Of a DNA stretch of 40,198 nt, positions 15,110-24,628 are shown one piece after another; the stretch's first letter is position 1; each line of letters starts with the position of its first letter. Under the pieces are notes generated by a model that did no database searches, was not told the DNA's origin, and was given only the letters and a program-made list of their open reading frames with translations. This DNA comes from Vibrio splendidus 12E03 (lineage in GTDB: Bacteria > Pseudomonadota > Gammaproteobacteria > Enterobacterales > Vibrionaceae): the NCBI RefSeq assembly GCF_000272105.2, contig NZ_AJZD02000345.1, forward strand, positions 1 to 40,198, read 5' to 3'. A program made the translations under genes and the position numbers.

Positions 15110-16330
15110 TCAGAGCTGGTTAGTAACGGGATGGCTCCAGCGCCGAGCTTCAGTAAGCTCCGTTTTGACCTGATCCACGCTTAATCCTAAATCAGCGCAG
15201 TGCTCATCAATTTGTTGCCAATCGGCATGCTCAAAGCTCTCTTCAAGCGCGAGCAAGGTACCATATGGCCCTTCTCGACGAAGTAGAGCCACCTTGATAC
15301 TTTTACACAAAGGCAGTTGCTCAACTAAATTCTCTAACGATAGGTCGAGCAATGCATCCAGCAACGAGAACAAACCAATCATAAAGGCTTGCTCGGTATG
15401 TCCTTCAAATGCCTGATAACGAGACATACGCTGGCAAAACTGTGCACGCTGCAAAGACAAACCATACAACTCTTTCGGTTTTTTATCCGAGACGTAAGAC
15501 GCCACCGCCAGCGAGACAAACATTTTCAGTTTCTCTTGCCCTAGATACACCAAAGCCTGACGGAATGAAGAGATGGTTACCTCTAGACGAGGCGACATGG
15601 TGTTCACAAAGCGCAGTAGCTTATAAGACAAGGCGACATCTTTCGCGACGATGCTCTCGACACGTTGAAAGTCGACATCTGGCTTGCACACTTCCTGGAA
15701 CAGTTCCATGGCAATCACTTGCTCTGGGCTGATGTATTTGGTCTTGATGATTTCCGGTTTGCTAAAGAAATAGCCTTGGAAGAACTTAAAGCCCGCCTCT
15801 TTTGCTTGCTGGTACTCTTGTTCGGTTTCGACTCGTTCAGCAAGAAAGCTAAACTTTTTCCCTTGATGAACTTTGACCAAATCACACGCCTCATCCAGAC
15901 CCATCTGCATGATATCGAGCTTAACAATATGCGTATATTTGAGGAAACGTTCCCATTCTGGCGTCGAAGTAAAGTCATCTAGGGCAATCATGTACCCCGC
16001 TTGGTAGAGCTCTTTAACTGCTTCTAATAACTCGTCGGTCGGTTGGCAGGTTTCAAGGATCTCAACCACCACCTTGTCTTTCGGCAAGCTCAAAGGCAGC
16101 CGACGAATCAGGCTTTGATACGGGAAGTTAATAAAGCAACGTGAAGATGGGATCGAAGGGTTAAGCCCGACCGACAAGAAGTTCTCAACAATCAGACGAT
16201 AAGTTGCTCTGTTAGACTCAATATGCGCTGGATAAGCATTCCTTTCTCCGTCACGAAACAGCAACTCATAACCAAGCGTGTTCTTGTTACGATTTAAGAT
16301 AGGTTGTCGAGCAACGTAGGTAGCGGTCAT
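15110..16330 (-). CDS. cdgJ: EAL-HDOD cyclic-di-GMP phosphodiesterase (CdgJ-like)
   Basis: Cytoplasmic protein of 406 residues with an N-terminal EAL domain (about 1-195) and a C-terminal HDOD domain (about 200-395), the YuxH layout. EAL is replaced by ELL (Glu22 in YELLFR) and DDFGTG by DDFTST. The metal and catalytic positions still appear filled: Glu22, Asn68, Glu90, Asp118-Asp119, Lys137, Glu165 and Gln185. Gene content around it (rhtB, pldB, yigL) matches the neighbourhood of V. cholerae CdgJ, a phosphodiesterase that promotes motility; the symbol is given on that basis. It follows rhtB by 45 bases on the same strand and ends at a strong terminator. Confidence 0.85.
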   Translation of the reverse strand: MTATYVARQPILNRNKNTLGYELLFRDGERNAYPAHIESNRATYRLIVENFLSVGLNPSIPSSRCFINFPYQSLIRRLPLSLPKDKVVVEILETCQPTDELLEAVKELYQAGYMIALDDFTSTPEWERFLKYTHIVKLDIMQMGLDEACDLVKVHQGKKFSFLAERVETEQEYQQAKEAGFKFFQGYFFSKPEIIKTKYISPEQVIAMELFQEVCKPDVDFQRVESIVAKDVALSYKLLRFVNTMSPRLEVTISSFRQALVYLGQEKLKMFVSLAVASYVSDKKPKELYGLSLQRAQFCQRMSRYQAFEGHTEQAFMIGLFSLLDALLDLSLENLVEQLPLCKSIKVALLRREGPYGTLLALEESFEHADWQQIDEHCADLGLSVDQVKTELTEARRWSHPVTNQL

Positions 16331-16375
16331 TTCTTGATAACTCTAATTGGTTTAACTATAACTCTATTGCTTTGA

Positions 16376-16993
16376 TTAGGCTTTGGCGGCAGCCAGCAAT
16401 GCGCCGCAGCCCATGAACATACCACCAAAGATTTTATTTATCTTACCCATTATACGATCTGAGCGGATAAAACGTCCCATTTGTGAAGCTAATGAGGTAT
16501 AGCCCAACATAACAACGCTATCAATAAATACCGTTGTAACACCGAGCACTAACAGTTGCGGTGCTTGCGGCTGTGTTGGATCGATAAATTGAGGGAACAG
16601 TGCCACCAAAAACACGATAGATTTTGGGTTAGTCAGGTTAATCAGCACCGCATTTCTAAGCAGCTTACCACTCGATAACATCGAGTTTTCTTGTGAAGCC
16701 ACTAAGCTAGAGTTGTCACGCCACTTTTGAATACCCAACCAAAGAAGGTAAACCACGCCCACCCATTTGATGATGGTGAACGCCAATGCAGATTGAGCCA
16801 CTAATGCACCAATGCCCGCTCCCACCAGCATAATGTGAAATGCAAGGCCAAGCTGTAAGCCTGCGATCGACGCGAGTGACTTCTTGGTACCATAGCTTAG
16901 GCCATTACTGATTGAGTTAACGGTACCTGAGCCCGGAGCCAAACTAAACAAAATCGCCGTGACGACATAAGCAAGCCAAACATGAGTATCCAT
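16376..16993 (-). CDS. rhtB: Homoserine/homoserine-lactone efflux protein RhtB (LysE family)
   Basis: LysE/RhtB-type amino acid exporter of 205 residues with six hydrophobic segments. SLAPGSGTVNSISNGLSYG near the N terminus and NLTNPKSIVFLVALFPQFI in the middle match E. coli RhtB closely. The ATG at 16993 has AGGAA at a six-base distance; the ATG six bases upstream (16999) abuts that site and is unlikely. It is divergent from pldB, as in E. coli where rhtB-pldB-yigL are neighbours. The physiological substrate in Vibrio is untested. Confidence 0.88.
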   Translation of the reverse strand: MDTHVWLAYVVTAILFSLAPGSGTVNSISNGLSYGTKKSLASIAGLQLGLAFHIMLVGAGIGALVAQSALAFTIIKWVGVVYLLWLGIQKWRDNSSLVASQENSMLSSGKLLRNAVLINLTNPKSIVFLVALFPQFIDPTQPQAPQLLVLGVTTVFIDSVVMLGYTSLASQMGRFIRSDRIMGKINKIFGGMFMGCGALLAAAKA

Positions 16994-17074
16994 TTGCATT
17001 TCCTTACTAGTTCTTTAATCTAACAACATTAGTAGCAATAAAGCTCTCACACGCATCAGTTCAGGTAATTTCCC

Positions 17075-18055
17075 ATGGAAAACCACAGCGGCGCCCCGAT
17101 TTCGTACACGCAAGAACCTCAATTCGAGCAAGCGATTAAACACCCGATCCCCACCCTTTGGCAACAACGAAAAGATGGGTATGTAACAACATCCGGTAAA
17201 AAGAAGCTGTACTGGTGTAGCCTGACTTCAGAGACACACAACAAGGCGATTGTTATTTCAAATGGCCGCATTGAGTGCTGCCAAAAATACCAAGAACTCT
17301 TTTATGATTTCTATCAACAAGGCTATGACGTTTATTCATTTGACCACCAAGGTCAAGGCCAGTCTGAGCGTATGGTAACAGACTCTGACATTGGTCACAT
17401 TCATGAGTTTGATGATTATGCATCTGACATGTCTGACGTCATTGCCAGTTTTGATCTCAGTAAGTATTCCAATCGCTACCTGCTCGCGCATTCAATGGGT
17501 AGCACCATAGCCACTCGCTACCTACAAACCCATCCAAACCACCCATTTGATAAGGTAACCCTGTGTGCGCCAATGTTTGGCATCAACACTGAATGGTACC
17601 TAAAACCTATCGCAATGGTTGTTGGACAAGTGCTTACCGCGTATCACGCTAAACCAACTTATGCGCCTGGCCAACAAGCGTATTACTCAAAACCTTTCGA
17701 AAACAACTTACTGAGCCACAGCAAGGTTCGCTATCAGTGGTTCCGCCGTTTGTATGACGAGTCACCCTCTTTGCAGGTAGGCGGACCGAGCACGCGTTGG
17801 GTGTGGCAAGGGTTAATGGCCGCCAAGCAAGCGATTCAACAAACTCGTCAAATCAAAATTCCTCTGCTATTGATTCAAGCTGGGGAAGAGAAGATTGTCA
17901 GTAACGATGCTCAAGTGAAGTTCATCAACAAGCTCAAGAAAACCAACTCGGATTGCCAGTTTAAAGTCATCGAAGGTTCTAGGCATGAAGTGTTGTTTGA
18001 GAAAGATGAGTATCGCAATCTAACATTGGATGCCATTGCTCAGTTTTTTGCTTAG
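17075..18055 (+). CDS. pldB: Lysophospholipase L2 (PldB), alpha/beta hydrolase
   Basis: Alpha/beta hydrolase of 326 residues. The nucleophile elbow AHSMGS places Ser140; FDHQGQGQSER (about 89-99) is the conserved oxyanion region and the C-terminal GSRHEVLFE supplies the catalytic His. E. coli PldB hydrolyses 2-acyl lysophospholipids at the inner membrane. There is no signal peptide. It is divergent from rhtB over 81 bases and followed by yigL after 190 bases. Confidence 0.88.
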   Translation: MENHSGAPISYTQEPQFEQAIKHPIPTLWQQRKDGYVTTSGKKKLYWCSLTSETHNKAIVISNGRIECCQKYQELFYDFYQQGYDVYSFDHQGQGQSERMVTDSDIGHIHEFDDYASDMSDVIASFDLSKYSNRYLLAHSMGSTIATRYLQTHPNHPFDKVTLCAPMFGINTEWYLKPIAMVVGQVLTAYHAKPTYAPGQQAYYSKPFENNLLSHSKVRYQWFRRLYDESPSLQVGGPSTRWVWQGLMAAKQAIQQTRQIKIPLLLIQAGEEKIVSNDAQVKFINKLKKTNSDCQFKVIEGSRHEVLFEKDEYRNLTLDAIAQFFA

Positions 18056-18245
18056 CGTTGGCGTGCTAACAAGAAAAGTAACGGACAAAAGAGAAAGGCG
18101 CTAAAGAGGAAGAGAAGTAAGTGAGCTTTGCCCTCTTTTCTTGCATGAATTTGGCATACAATTTCTACCTAGAGATATTGTAGTTCAAACGATTCTAGCG
18201 CTGGCTAGCGTCAATATTGGTTAAGCATTTTGCAATGAGGGTTAA

Positions 18246-19073
18246 ATGAGTATTCCTGCACTAAAAGATTCCGTGAAAATTGTTGCCTCTGATCTAGATG
18301 GTACGCTTTTGGCTCCCAACCATCAGTTAAGCGATTTTACCAAGCAAACACTCACGAAGTTACACGGACAAGGTTATACCTTTATCTTCGCAACAGGTCG
18401 TCACCATGTTGATGTTGCCGGTATTCGCAAACAAACGGGCATTCCTGCTTACATGATCACCTCGAATGGTGCTCGCGTGCATGACCAAGACGACAATCTG
18501 ATGTATGCCAAGAACATCCCTGCGGAATTAGTGCAAAGTGTTGTGGATGTGTTTAAGAAAGACCCGGAGATCTTCATCCATATCTATATGAACGATGAGT
18601 GGTTACTAAATCGTGATGACGAAACAATGAAAAAGTTTCACGATCAAACAGGCTTCACATACCGACTGTACGATGCAGATACCGCACCGAGTGAAGGCAT
18701 TGCTAAAATCTTCTGTACTCACCCAAATAAATCACATGAACACCTTGTGCCATTTGAAGATGAGCTCAACGCTCTGTTTGGTGAAAAATTGAATGTCGCT
18801 TTCTCAACACCTTGGTGCTTGGAAGTGATGGCTGCAGAAGTCTCTAAAGGCGATGCGCTACAAGCCGTGGCTCAATCTATCGACCTTGAGCTAGAAAACT
18901 GTATTGCTTTTGGTGATGGAATGAACGATGTCGAACTACTATCAATGGCAGGTAAAGGCTTAGTGATGGGCACATCCCATGAAAAAGTACTTAAAGCGCT
19001 GCCTGATAATGAAGTGATTGGCAGCAACGCCGACGATGCCGTTGCGCACTACTTAGAAAAGCACCTGCTTTAA
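18246..19073 (+). CDS. yigL: Cof-type HAD phosphatase YigL (pyridoxal phosphate phosphatase)
   Basis: HAD-superfamily hydrolase of 275 residues, Cof (C2 cap) subfamily. Motif I DLDGTLL gives Asp16 and Asp18, motif II is FATGRHH, and motif IV is GDGMNDVELL. E. coli YigL dephosphorylates pyridoxal 5'-phosphate and sugar phosphates. It sits after pldB as in E. coli. GAGGG lies six bases before the ATG. Confidence 0.88.
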   Translation: MSIPALKDSVKIVASDLDGTLLAPNHQLSDFTKQTLTKLHGQGYTFIFATGRHHVDVAGIRKQTGIPAYMITSNGARVHDQDDNLMYAKNIPAELVQSVVDVFKKDPEIFIHIYMNDEWLLNRDDETMKKFHDQTGFTYRLYDADTAPSEGIAKIFCTHPNKSHEHLVPFEDELNALFGEKLNVAFSTPWCLEVMAAEVSKGDALQAVAQSIDLELENCIAFGDGMNDVELLSMAGKGLVMGTSHEKVLKALPDNEVIGSNADDAVAHYLEKHLL

Positions 19074-19101
19074 TCTAGTCTAGTAAAAAATCCGAATAAA
19101 T

Positions 19102-19130
19102 AAAAAGGCAGCCAACTGGCTGTCTTTTTT
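19102..19130 (+). terminator. Terminator of yigL (bidirectional)
   Basis: Stem AAAAAGGCAGCC / GGCTGTCTTTTT with a small loop and one G-T pair. It lies between the convergent yigL and EVE-domain genes. Confidence 0.85.
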
Positions 19131-19159
19131 GAACCTTACGCAAAAAGCTCTCTCTAACG

Positions 19160-19627
19160 CTATCGAGAACCTAGCACTTCTTTGCTTAAGATTGCCTGCC
19201 ACTCTTGTTCGGTAACCGGCATGATCGATAAGCGATTACCGCGTTTCACCAATGGCATTTCGGTGAGTTCAGGCATGGCTTTAAGCGTTGCCAAAGGAAT
19301 CAAGCGCTCAGTCACTCGCACAAATTCAACATCCACCATAATCCAGCGAGGGTTATCGGGTGAAGACTTAGGATCGTAGTAATCACTCTCTGGGTCGAAC
19401 TGAAAGTGGTCTGGGTAGGCTTCTCTGGTTACTTTAGCGATCCCCGCTACGCCAACTTTTTTGCATGATGAGTGGTATATCATCACCAAATCTCCAAGCT
19501 TGACGTCATCACGCATCATGTTTCGAGCCTGATAGTTGCGTACACCCTCCCAACAAGAGGTTTTTTGTACTCTCAGAGTCTGAATAGAGAAGGTGTCGGG
19601 TTCTGTTTTAAATAACCAATATGCCAT
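19160..19627 (-). CDS. EVE-domain protein
   Basis: Cytoplasmic protein of 155 residues made of a single EVE (PUA-like) domain. Typical positions are YWLFKTEPDTFS at the start, WEGVRNYQARN, GDLVMIYHS and the C-terminal SIMPVTEQEW. EVE domains resemble YTH domains and bind modified bases in RNA or DNA. The role of stand-alone bacterial copies is not settled. It is divergent from the lipoprotein gene, with 39 bases between start codons. Confidence 0.9.
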   Translation of the reverse strand: MAYWLFKTEPDTFSIQTLRVQKTSCWEGVRNYQARNMMRDDVKLGDLVMIYHSSCKKVGVAGIAKVTREAYPDHFQFDPESDYYDPKSSPDNPRWIMVDVEFVRVTERLIPLATLKAMPELTEMPLVKRGNRLSIMPVTEQEWQAILSKEVLGSR

Positions 19628-19666
19628 AATAAATCCAATTAACGGTTGCTCCGAGGAAGATATAAC

Positions 19667-21211
19667 ATGAAGGTAATGAAAAACCCAGTGACATGGCTAG
19701 TCGCGTTCGCTCTACAAGGCTGTGTTACGGCACCTGATACGCCGCAACAACCTGAACTGCCCCCAGCAACCTTGGATGAGCCACTGAGCATTCAACCGCA
19801 AACCTTCATCATGCGTGGTCAGGTGGTGGTTGGTCACGAAAGCCGAACCTTCACTCCTTGCGGTAGCCAACAACAATACTGGTTAGACTTATCGCCAGAG
19901 TTAGCGTTAGAAGCACAGGGGCTCTCAACGAGACCTTACCAAGCTTTATATGGCGAGCTGATTGGTCACCTAACCGTGCCGAGCCAAACGGGTTATAACG
20001 CAGACTTCACAGCGCGTTTCGTGGTTGACCAAGTGAACATCCTAACCGCAGAGAACCCAGAGCGCTGCGACCAACCACTGCGTTCAACACGAGTATTTGG
20101 TAATGAACCCTTCTGGTCAGCAACCTTCGATAAAGACCAGCTGAAATACACTAAGATGGGTGAGCAGCCACAGACCCTCGATATTGAATCAAGCCGCACC
20201 ACATCGAGCAGCCGTGACTACCAATTAGAAGGTAAAGCTGCGCAAGGCAAACTCAACCTTACGAAAGAGAGCTGTAGTGACGGCATGAGCGACTCTATCT
20301 ATGGGTGGCATGCCAAGCTTAACCTCAATGACAGTGACTATAATGGTTGTGCGACGGTCTCTAACCAAGATCCAACACTGGATTGGAGCGGACTCTACTT
20401 CGCTAGCTCAACGCAAAACTCAGGGTTCTCTATCAACCTTGAACTCAACAATGACCACAGTGCTATCACGACTTATTCATACAACAATGGAGACCCTTCT
20501 ATTGTTGAACAAGGCTTCTGGCAGCAACTGAACCAAAATCAGGTACAAGTGGTTATGACTCGCCACCAGCAACAGTATTTGATCTCCGAGCGTATCTTCA
20601 CACTCGATAATGGCAAGCTAATCGCTGAAAAAGAGAAAGTGGGCAACGTGGTGTATCCGATTGCCAATGGCGGTCTGGTGCTATTCGAAGCTAAGAGTGC
20701 GCAAGCGCAAGTAAATACCACCACTAACGTTAATCTAACCGCAAAGCAGGTGAACTCCAGTGATCAACTTGATCCAACAGTCGACCAAGCGATCCGCGAG
20801 TATTTTAAGATCAACAACAGCTCACCTGACGACACCAAATACCGCTGGTTAACTTACGACCTCAACGGTGACGGCAAAGAAGAGCTGCTCGCCCAACTCG
20901 ATTGGTGTGGTTCTGGTGGCTGTACACTGCTGATTTTCGAGAACCATCAAGACAAGTGGCGCTTCAATAGCCGAGTAACACTGGTAAAAGGCGACATACG
21001 TGTAGGTAAGTCTAAAAATCATGGCTGGCAGGATCTGATCTTCAATGTCAGTGGCGGTGGTGCAACACCGGCGAAACACACACTGTCATACTCTGGTGTC
21101 AGCTACCCGCTCAACCCTAGTGTTGCTCCAGTTGCAGATGATGCTGATATTAGCGACGTGGTTTTGTTTGCTGATGGTATCTCACCCGCACAAAGTGGAG
21201 TGAAGCTGTAA
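19667..21211 (+). CDS. COG3650/NlpE-like outer-membrane lipoprotein
   Basis: Probable lipoprotein of 514 residues. The signal peptide ends in the lipobox ALQGC, with the lipidated Cys at 19. Four parts follow: an NlpE C-terminal-like OB domain (about 45-130; MRGQVVV...TFTPCG), a COG3650 domain (about 140-230; FGNEPFW at 144-150), an NlpE N-terminal-like barrel (about 239-345; DWSGLY), and a C-terminal domain (about 380-514) with LNGDGKEELLAQLDWCGSGGC. The calcium-like DLNGDGKEE resembles an EF-hand/FG-GAP loop. I chose the ATG at 19667, which has GAGGAAG upstream; a TTG at 19646 is in frame. It ends two bases before the DTW gene. Confidence 0.8.
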   Translation: MKVMKNPVTWLVAFALQGCVTAPDTPQQPELPPATLDEPLSIQPQTFIMRGQVVVGHESRTFTPCGSQQQYWLDLSPELALEAQGLSTRPYQALYGELIGHLTVPSQTGYNADFTARFVVDQVNILTAENPERCDQPLRSTRVFGNEPFWSATFDKDQLKYTKMGEQPQTLDIESSRTTSSSRDYQLEGKAAQGKLNLTKESCSDGMSDSIYGWHAKLNLNDSDYNGCATVSNQDPTLDWSGLYFASSTQNSGFSINLELNNDHSAITTYSYNNGDPSIVEQGFWQQLNQNQVQVVMTRHQQQYLISERIFTLDNGKLIAEKEKVGNVVYPIANGGLVLFEAKSAQAQVNTTTNVNLTAKQVNSSDQLDPTVDQAIREYFKINNSSPDDTKYRWLTYDLNGDGKEELLAQLDWCGSGGCTLLIFENHQDKWRFNSRVTLVKGDIRVGKSKNHGWQDLIFNVSGGGATPAKHTLSYSGVSYPLNPSVAPVADDADISDVVLFADGISPAQSGVKL

Positions 21212-21213
21212 AC

Positions 21214-21810
21214 ATGAGTAACCAACAAGCTTGCCCTGGTTGTGGCTTCACTCACCAATGTATTTGTCACCTGATACCTAGTGTCGAAAGCCAAATCGAT
21301 CTTGTACTGCTCACTCATGAGAATGAACTGTCGCGCGATACCAACACCGGAAAGCTGCTTCAACAATCCCTTGAGCAGTGTCAGTCCATTGTATGGCAAA
21401 GGAAGACACCACCAGCGGAGCTAATGGCGCTGCTTGACGATGAAACACGACAACCGTTTCTGTTGTTCCCAAGTGATCAAAGTGTCGAGTGCCAACAAGC
21501 TGTAATGACCCAAACCCAGAGTCGTAAGCCGCTATTCATCATCTTGGATGGAACATGGCAAGAAGCGAAGAAGATGCTTAATAAGAGCTCGTGGTTACAA
21601 GCCATTCAGCAAGTTCACCTCGACATTACCAGCGAATCTTCATACACCTTGCGCCGCAATCAAGACAGCGGCCACTTGTGTACTTGTGAAGTGGGTATTG
21701 AGCTACTCAAGTCTTTAGATGAAAGCGAACCTGCCAAGCTCATTGATGACTATTACCAACATTATCTAAAAGTCTTCCACGCCGACAAGTGTGGCCACGC
21801 CCTCAAATAG
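21214..21810 (+). CDS. DTW-domain tRNA-uridine aminocarboxypropyltransferase-like protein
   Basis: Cytoplasmic protein of 198 residues of the DTWD family. The N-terminal zinc-binding cysteines are Cys7, Cys10, Cys16 and Cys18. The family motif DGTW is at 112-115 and SYTLRRN near 150. E. coli TapT (YfiP) makes acp3U47 in tRNA from SAM. This protein is somewhat shorter and may be a paralogue of that enzyme, so I give no symbol. It begins two bases after the lipoprotein stop codon, so the pair is translationally coupled, although no functional link is obvious. Confidence 0.82.
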   Translation: MSNQQACPGCGFTHQCICHLIPSVESQIDLVLLTHENELSRDTNTGKLLQQSLEQCQSIVWQRKTPPAELMALLDDETRQPFLLFPSDQSVECQQAVMTQTQSRKPLFIILDGTWQEAKKMLNKSSWLQAIQQVHLDITSESSYTLRRNQDSGHLCTCEVGIELLKSLDESEPAKLIDDYYQHYLKVFHADKCGHALK

Positions 21811-21870
21811 ACTAAGCAGGCGTGCGCGAAGGCAATAAGCACATTTCAGGACGGGACAGATACTAAAAAC

Positions 21871-21901
21871 AAAAAGGGTGAGCCATAAGCTCACCCTTTT
21901 T
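21871..21901 (+). terminator. Strong bidirectional terminator
   Basis: Stem AAAAAGGGTGAGC / GCTCACCCTTTTT with a 5-base loop. It separates the DTW gene from the convergent FIST-GGDEF-EAL gene. Confidence 0.93.
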
Positions 21902-21931
21902 ACATCGTACTTTCGTTATTGAGCCAACGAG

Positions 21932-21947
21932 TGTTTCACGTGAAACG
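21932..21947. other. parS centromere site
   Basis: TGTTTCACGTGAAACG matches the ParB-binding consensus TGTTTCACGTGAAACA at 15 of 16 positions and keeps the palindromic core GTTTCACGTGAAAC exactly. It lies between convergent genes, eight bases past the stop codon of the FIST gene. V. cholerae chromosome I carries a few such sites near its origin. Confidence 0.9.
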
Positions 21948-21955
21948 CAGCTCCA

Positions 21956-24436
21956 TCAAAACAAACGCTGAGGTTGACCAAAGTAATACCCTTGCAGGTA
22001 ATCGACGCCCATGTCTTCAGCAATACGACACACCTGCTCGTTATGAACGAACTCAGCCACTGTCTTAGCATTAAGAATCTGGCATAAGCTCACTAACTGC
22101 TGAGCGATCTTGCGTTGCTTTTTATCTTTATCAATATTGCGAATCAAACTGCCATCAAGCTTGATCACCTGTGGCTCTAGCTTCAATATCTCATCAATGT
22201 TCGAATAGCCCGAACCAAAGTCATCAACAATAATATTCACACCAAGATCGCGGAAGTGATTACACACCTCAATCAAGCGACCGTAATCCTGAATTTGTTC
22301 CGTTTCTAACACCTCCAAGCCAATACGCTGTGGGTGACTGATTTTCTTGATGGCTTGTTCAAGGTGAAGAATGGTTTTCTCATTGCTGAAATCTTGTGGC
22401 GCTAAATTAATTGAGAACGAATCGGTTCGCTGACTCATAAAATCGAAGGTGCGCGTTATCATCTGACGACTGAGGCGTGTATAGAGATGGGTTCCTTCAA
22501 TGATTGGCAAGAACTTACCCGGCGCAATCAACTGACCGTCCTCTTCAATTCGAACTAAACACTCGTAGCTCTCTACCTGATGACTGTGTGCTGAGACTAT
22601 GGGCTGAGAGCACGCCACAATATTCTGATTAAGCACAGCGCGACTCACGCACGACAGCCAACCAAGTTGTTCTTGGCGATGCTTCTCCAATTGAATGAGT
22701 GCCTTGGCACTCACTAAGTGTTTGTTTTGGCTGACGGCGCTGCGCCGTGCATCAATCGCCTTCAACAATAAGTCATCAATAGAGGTAGTCGGGAAATCTC
22801 GACGGCTGGCAATACCCGCGCAGATAGACACCGACAAGTAATCAATATCAGGTAAACCGGTAGGCTCAAAATTCACATGCTCGGTTTGATCAGCAAATTC
22901 CGAGAATCGCTGATGAATATGTTCTTGGCTCGCCCAGCTATCAAACACCACCGCCCACTCACCAATACCGATACTGTAGAGCTGACAACCCTCATCAAAG
23001 AACTGCCACAGCGCTTTTTGAAAGTACTCACTCAAGTCATGTAGAAGCTTGTCACCTACTCGATACCCGTACTTCTCATTGATCTGACCAAAGGTCGTCA
23101 CCTTCAAAGCTAGCAAGTGGCTGTCACTGCTCATCTTCGACAGCTTCTCACGCAACACACTGCGATTAGGTAAACCTGTACGGTGATCAATTCGATAGCT
23201 TGCCGTCAATGCGGTGGCTTGCTGCTGAATCTTACTCGCCATACTGTTATTCATGTCATCGACATCAAGCAGTGCATTTCGGATCAATGAAAACAGAGGG
23301 GATATATTGGTCGCGGGTTGTGTCTCTAATGACAATACCGCCTTACCCTCGCCTTCTCTAAGCGCAAGGTAAGTGAGGCTATGGTGCAAGATTCGCTGTT
23401 GGCTATTCTCTTGATAAAGTTCTCCCATGCAGTAAACGCCATAGCTGTCGGCCAACTTTTGGAAAACCTCAACCTCTTGGTTGCCATCAATAAAGTCGAT
23501 ACGAGAGGTACAGTTATAAATGAAGAACTGTTCTGGTCTATGAGAGGCGATCTGTTGAATGCCCAGTCGTATCTGCTCTAGGGTCAATGATGGATGGTCA
23601 TAACAAAACCGGACCTCATCGCCCACTTGGAACAGGCCGCTGAACTCTATCTCTCCACTTTCCGTTACCTTGAGCGGTAAGTGAATGTTTTGCTCTTTCG
23701 GGTCACCGACCATCAAGGGAAAATTATGCAGTTGCTCAAAAGGCACTTCGAGGCCATCAGCGAGGTAACGATTATAGAGTTCACGAACAGGCATCCCATC
23801 CAACTCCAGCAACCGGTTATCTTGAGCACCTGTCACCCGGAAAGTCCGGCCAATCGGATTCCATTCAGTATAGTAACCCTTAACGATAGAGAGCTCGACA
23901 CTGTGCAGCGCCAGCATCACATAGGCATTCTCATAGCAAATGCCGTCTAACATCACCCATCGCCCATTGTCTGTAATGGTCGATGCACCGCCGCAGATCG
24001 GTAATGAATATCTCGACTGTTCAAATGATGAAAATAGATCTCGGTTATTTATCTGCAAACGGTCTGCGAAACAGATGATGCTTTGAGTACTGGGGTTGCA
24101 CTCAAGCTGCTGCCACATAGCATGACTATCGAGCAATGGTTGTTCGCTATATTCGACAACACCACAAGAGTAAGAGGTCGCGTCAAAGCGGGTAACAATC
24201 AGATAAAGCCCTTGGTGCAGGATGACGCCTTGGCTGATGTAGTGGTTAGCGCTGCAACCAATCAGTTTGGCATTGGGGAATGTCGATTGAATCACTTGGC
24301 AGGCAGCCAAAACAGAACCTTTCTCGAAAGACGAAAACACCTGAATCAGTAGGCTTTCATGTTGATGAAAATCTATCTTTTCCAATTCAAGTTGGGTTTG
24401 CTCAATGTCTTGTATCAGGAGAGAAGTCGACTGCAT
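21956..24436 (-). CDS. FIST-GGDEF-EAL protein, copy 1 (probable c-di-GMP phosphodiesterase)
   Basis: Soluble protein of about 826 residues with no signal peptide or membrane helix. A FIST N/C sensory module (about 30-380) comes first, then a degenerate GGDEF domain (about 405-560) reading GIGEW where GGDEF is expected, and an EAL domain (about 585-826). The EAL motif is ECL (Glu625). The other catalytic residues look intact: Asn677, Glu708, Asp738-Asp739, Lys759, Glu795 and Gln815. So the protein should degrade rather than make c-di-GMP. FIST domains are thought to bind small ligands such as amino acids. I chose the ATG at 24436 by alignment with copy 2; a GTG at 24442 is also in frame and neither has a clear ribosome binding site. 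Confidence 0.88.
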   Translation of the reverse strand: MQSTSLLIQDIEQTQLELEKIDFHQHESLLIQVFSSFEKGSVLAACQVIQSTFPNAKLIGCSANHYISQGVILHQGLYLIVTRFDATSYSCGVVEYSEQPLLDSHAMWQQLECNPSTQSIICFADRLQINNRDLFSSFEQSRYSLPICGGASTITDNGRWVMLDGICYENAYVMLALHSVELSIVKGYYTEWNPIGRTFRVTGAQDNRLLELDGMPVRELYNRYLADGLEVPFEQLHNFPLMVGDPKEQNIHLPLKVTESGEIEFSGLFQVGDEVRFCYDHPSLTLEQIRLGIQQIASHRPEQFFIYNCTSRIDFIDGNQEVEVFQKLADSYGVYCMGELYQENSQQRILHHSLTYLALREGEGKAVLSLETQPATNISPLFSLIRNALLDVDDMNNSMASKIQQQATALTASYRIDHRTGLPNRSVLREKLSKMSSDSHLLALKVTTFGQINEKYGYRVGDKLLHDLSEYFQKALWQFFDEGCQLYSIGIGEWAVVFDSWASQEHIHQRFSEFADQTEHVNFEPTGLPDIDYLSVSICAGIASRRDFPTTSIDDLLLKAIDARRSAVSQNKHLVSAKALIQLEKHRQEQLGWLSCVSRAVLNQNIVACSQPIVSAHSHQVESYECLVRIEEDGQLIAPGKFLPIIEGTHLYTRLSRQMITRTFDFMSQRTDSFSINLAPQDFSNEKTILHLEQAIKKISHPQRIGLEVLETEQIQDYGRLIEVCNHFRDLGVNIIVDDFGSGYSNIDEILKLEPQVIKLDGSLIRNIDKDKKQRKIAQQLVSLCQILNAKTVAEFVHNEQVCRIAEDMGVDYLQGYYFGQPQRLF

Positions 24437-24628
24437 ATTCACATTAATCGTTACGTTAATGATTTGTTATTGTGCTTATTATAGATAAGGCTTGCACGGA
24501 ATACTTACGATCGTGCTATGAATAATGTGACCTTAGTTAGACATCATTCATTCCGCCAAAAAGCAGTCATTAATGGCGGCGCAGTACTTTTATCGTCAGT
24601 AGTTATACAATACTGGAAGCTTTAGCAG

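Noticed and set aside
24553..24579. Terminator between the two FIST genes
   Set aside because: The CCGCCA/TGGCGG stem has no T run on either strand, so it is not a convincing terminator.
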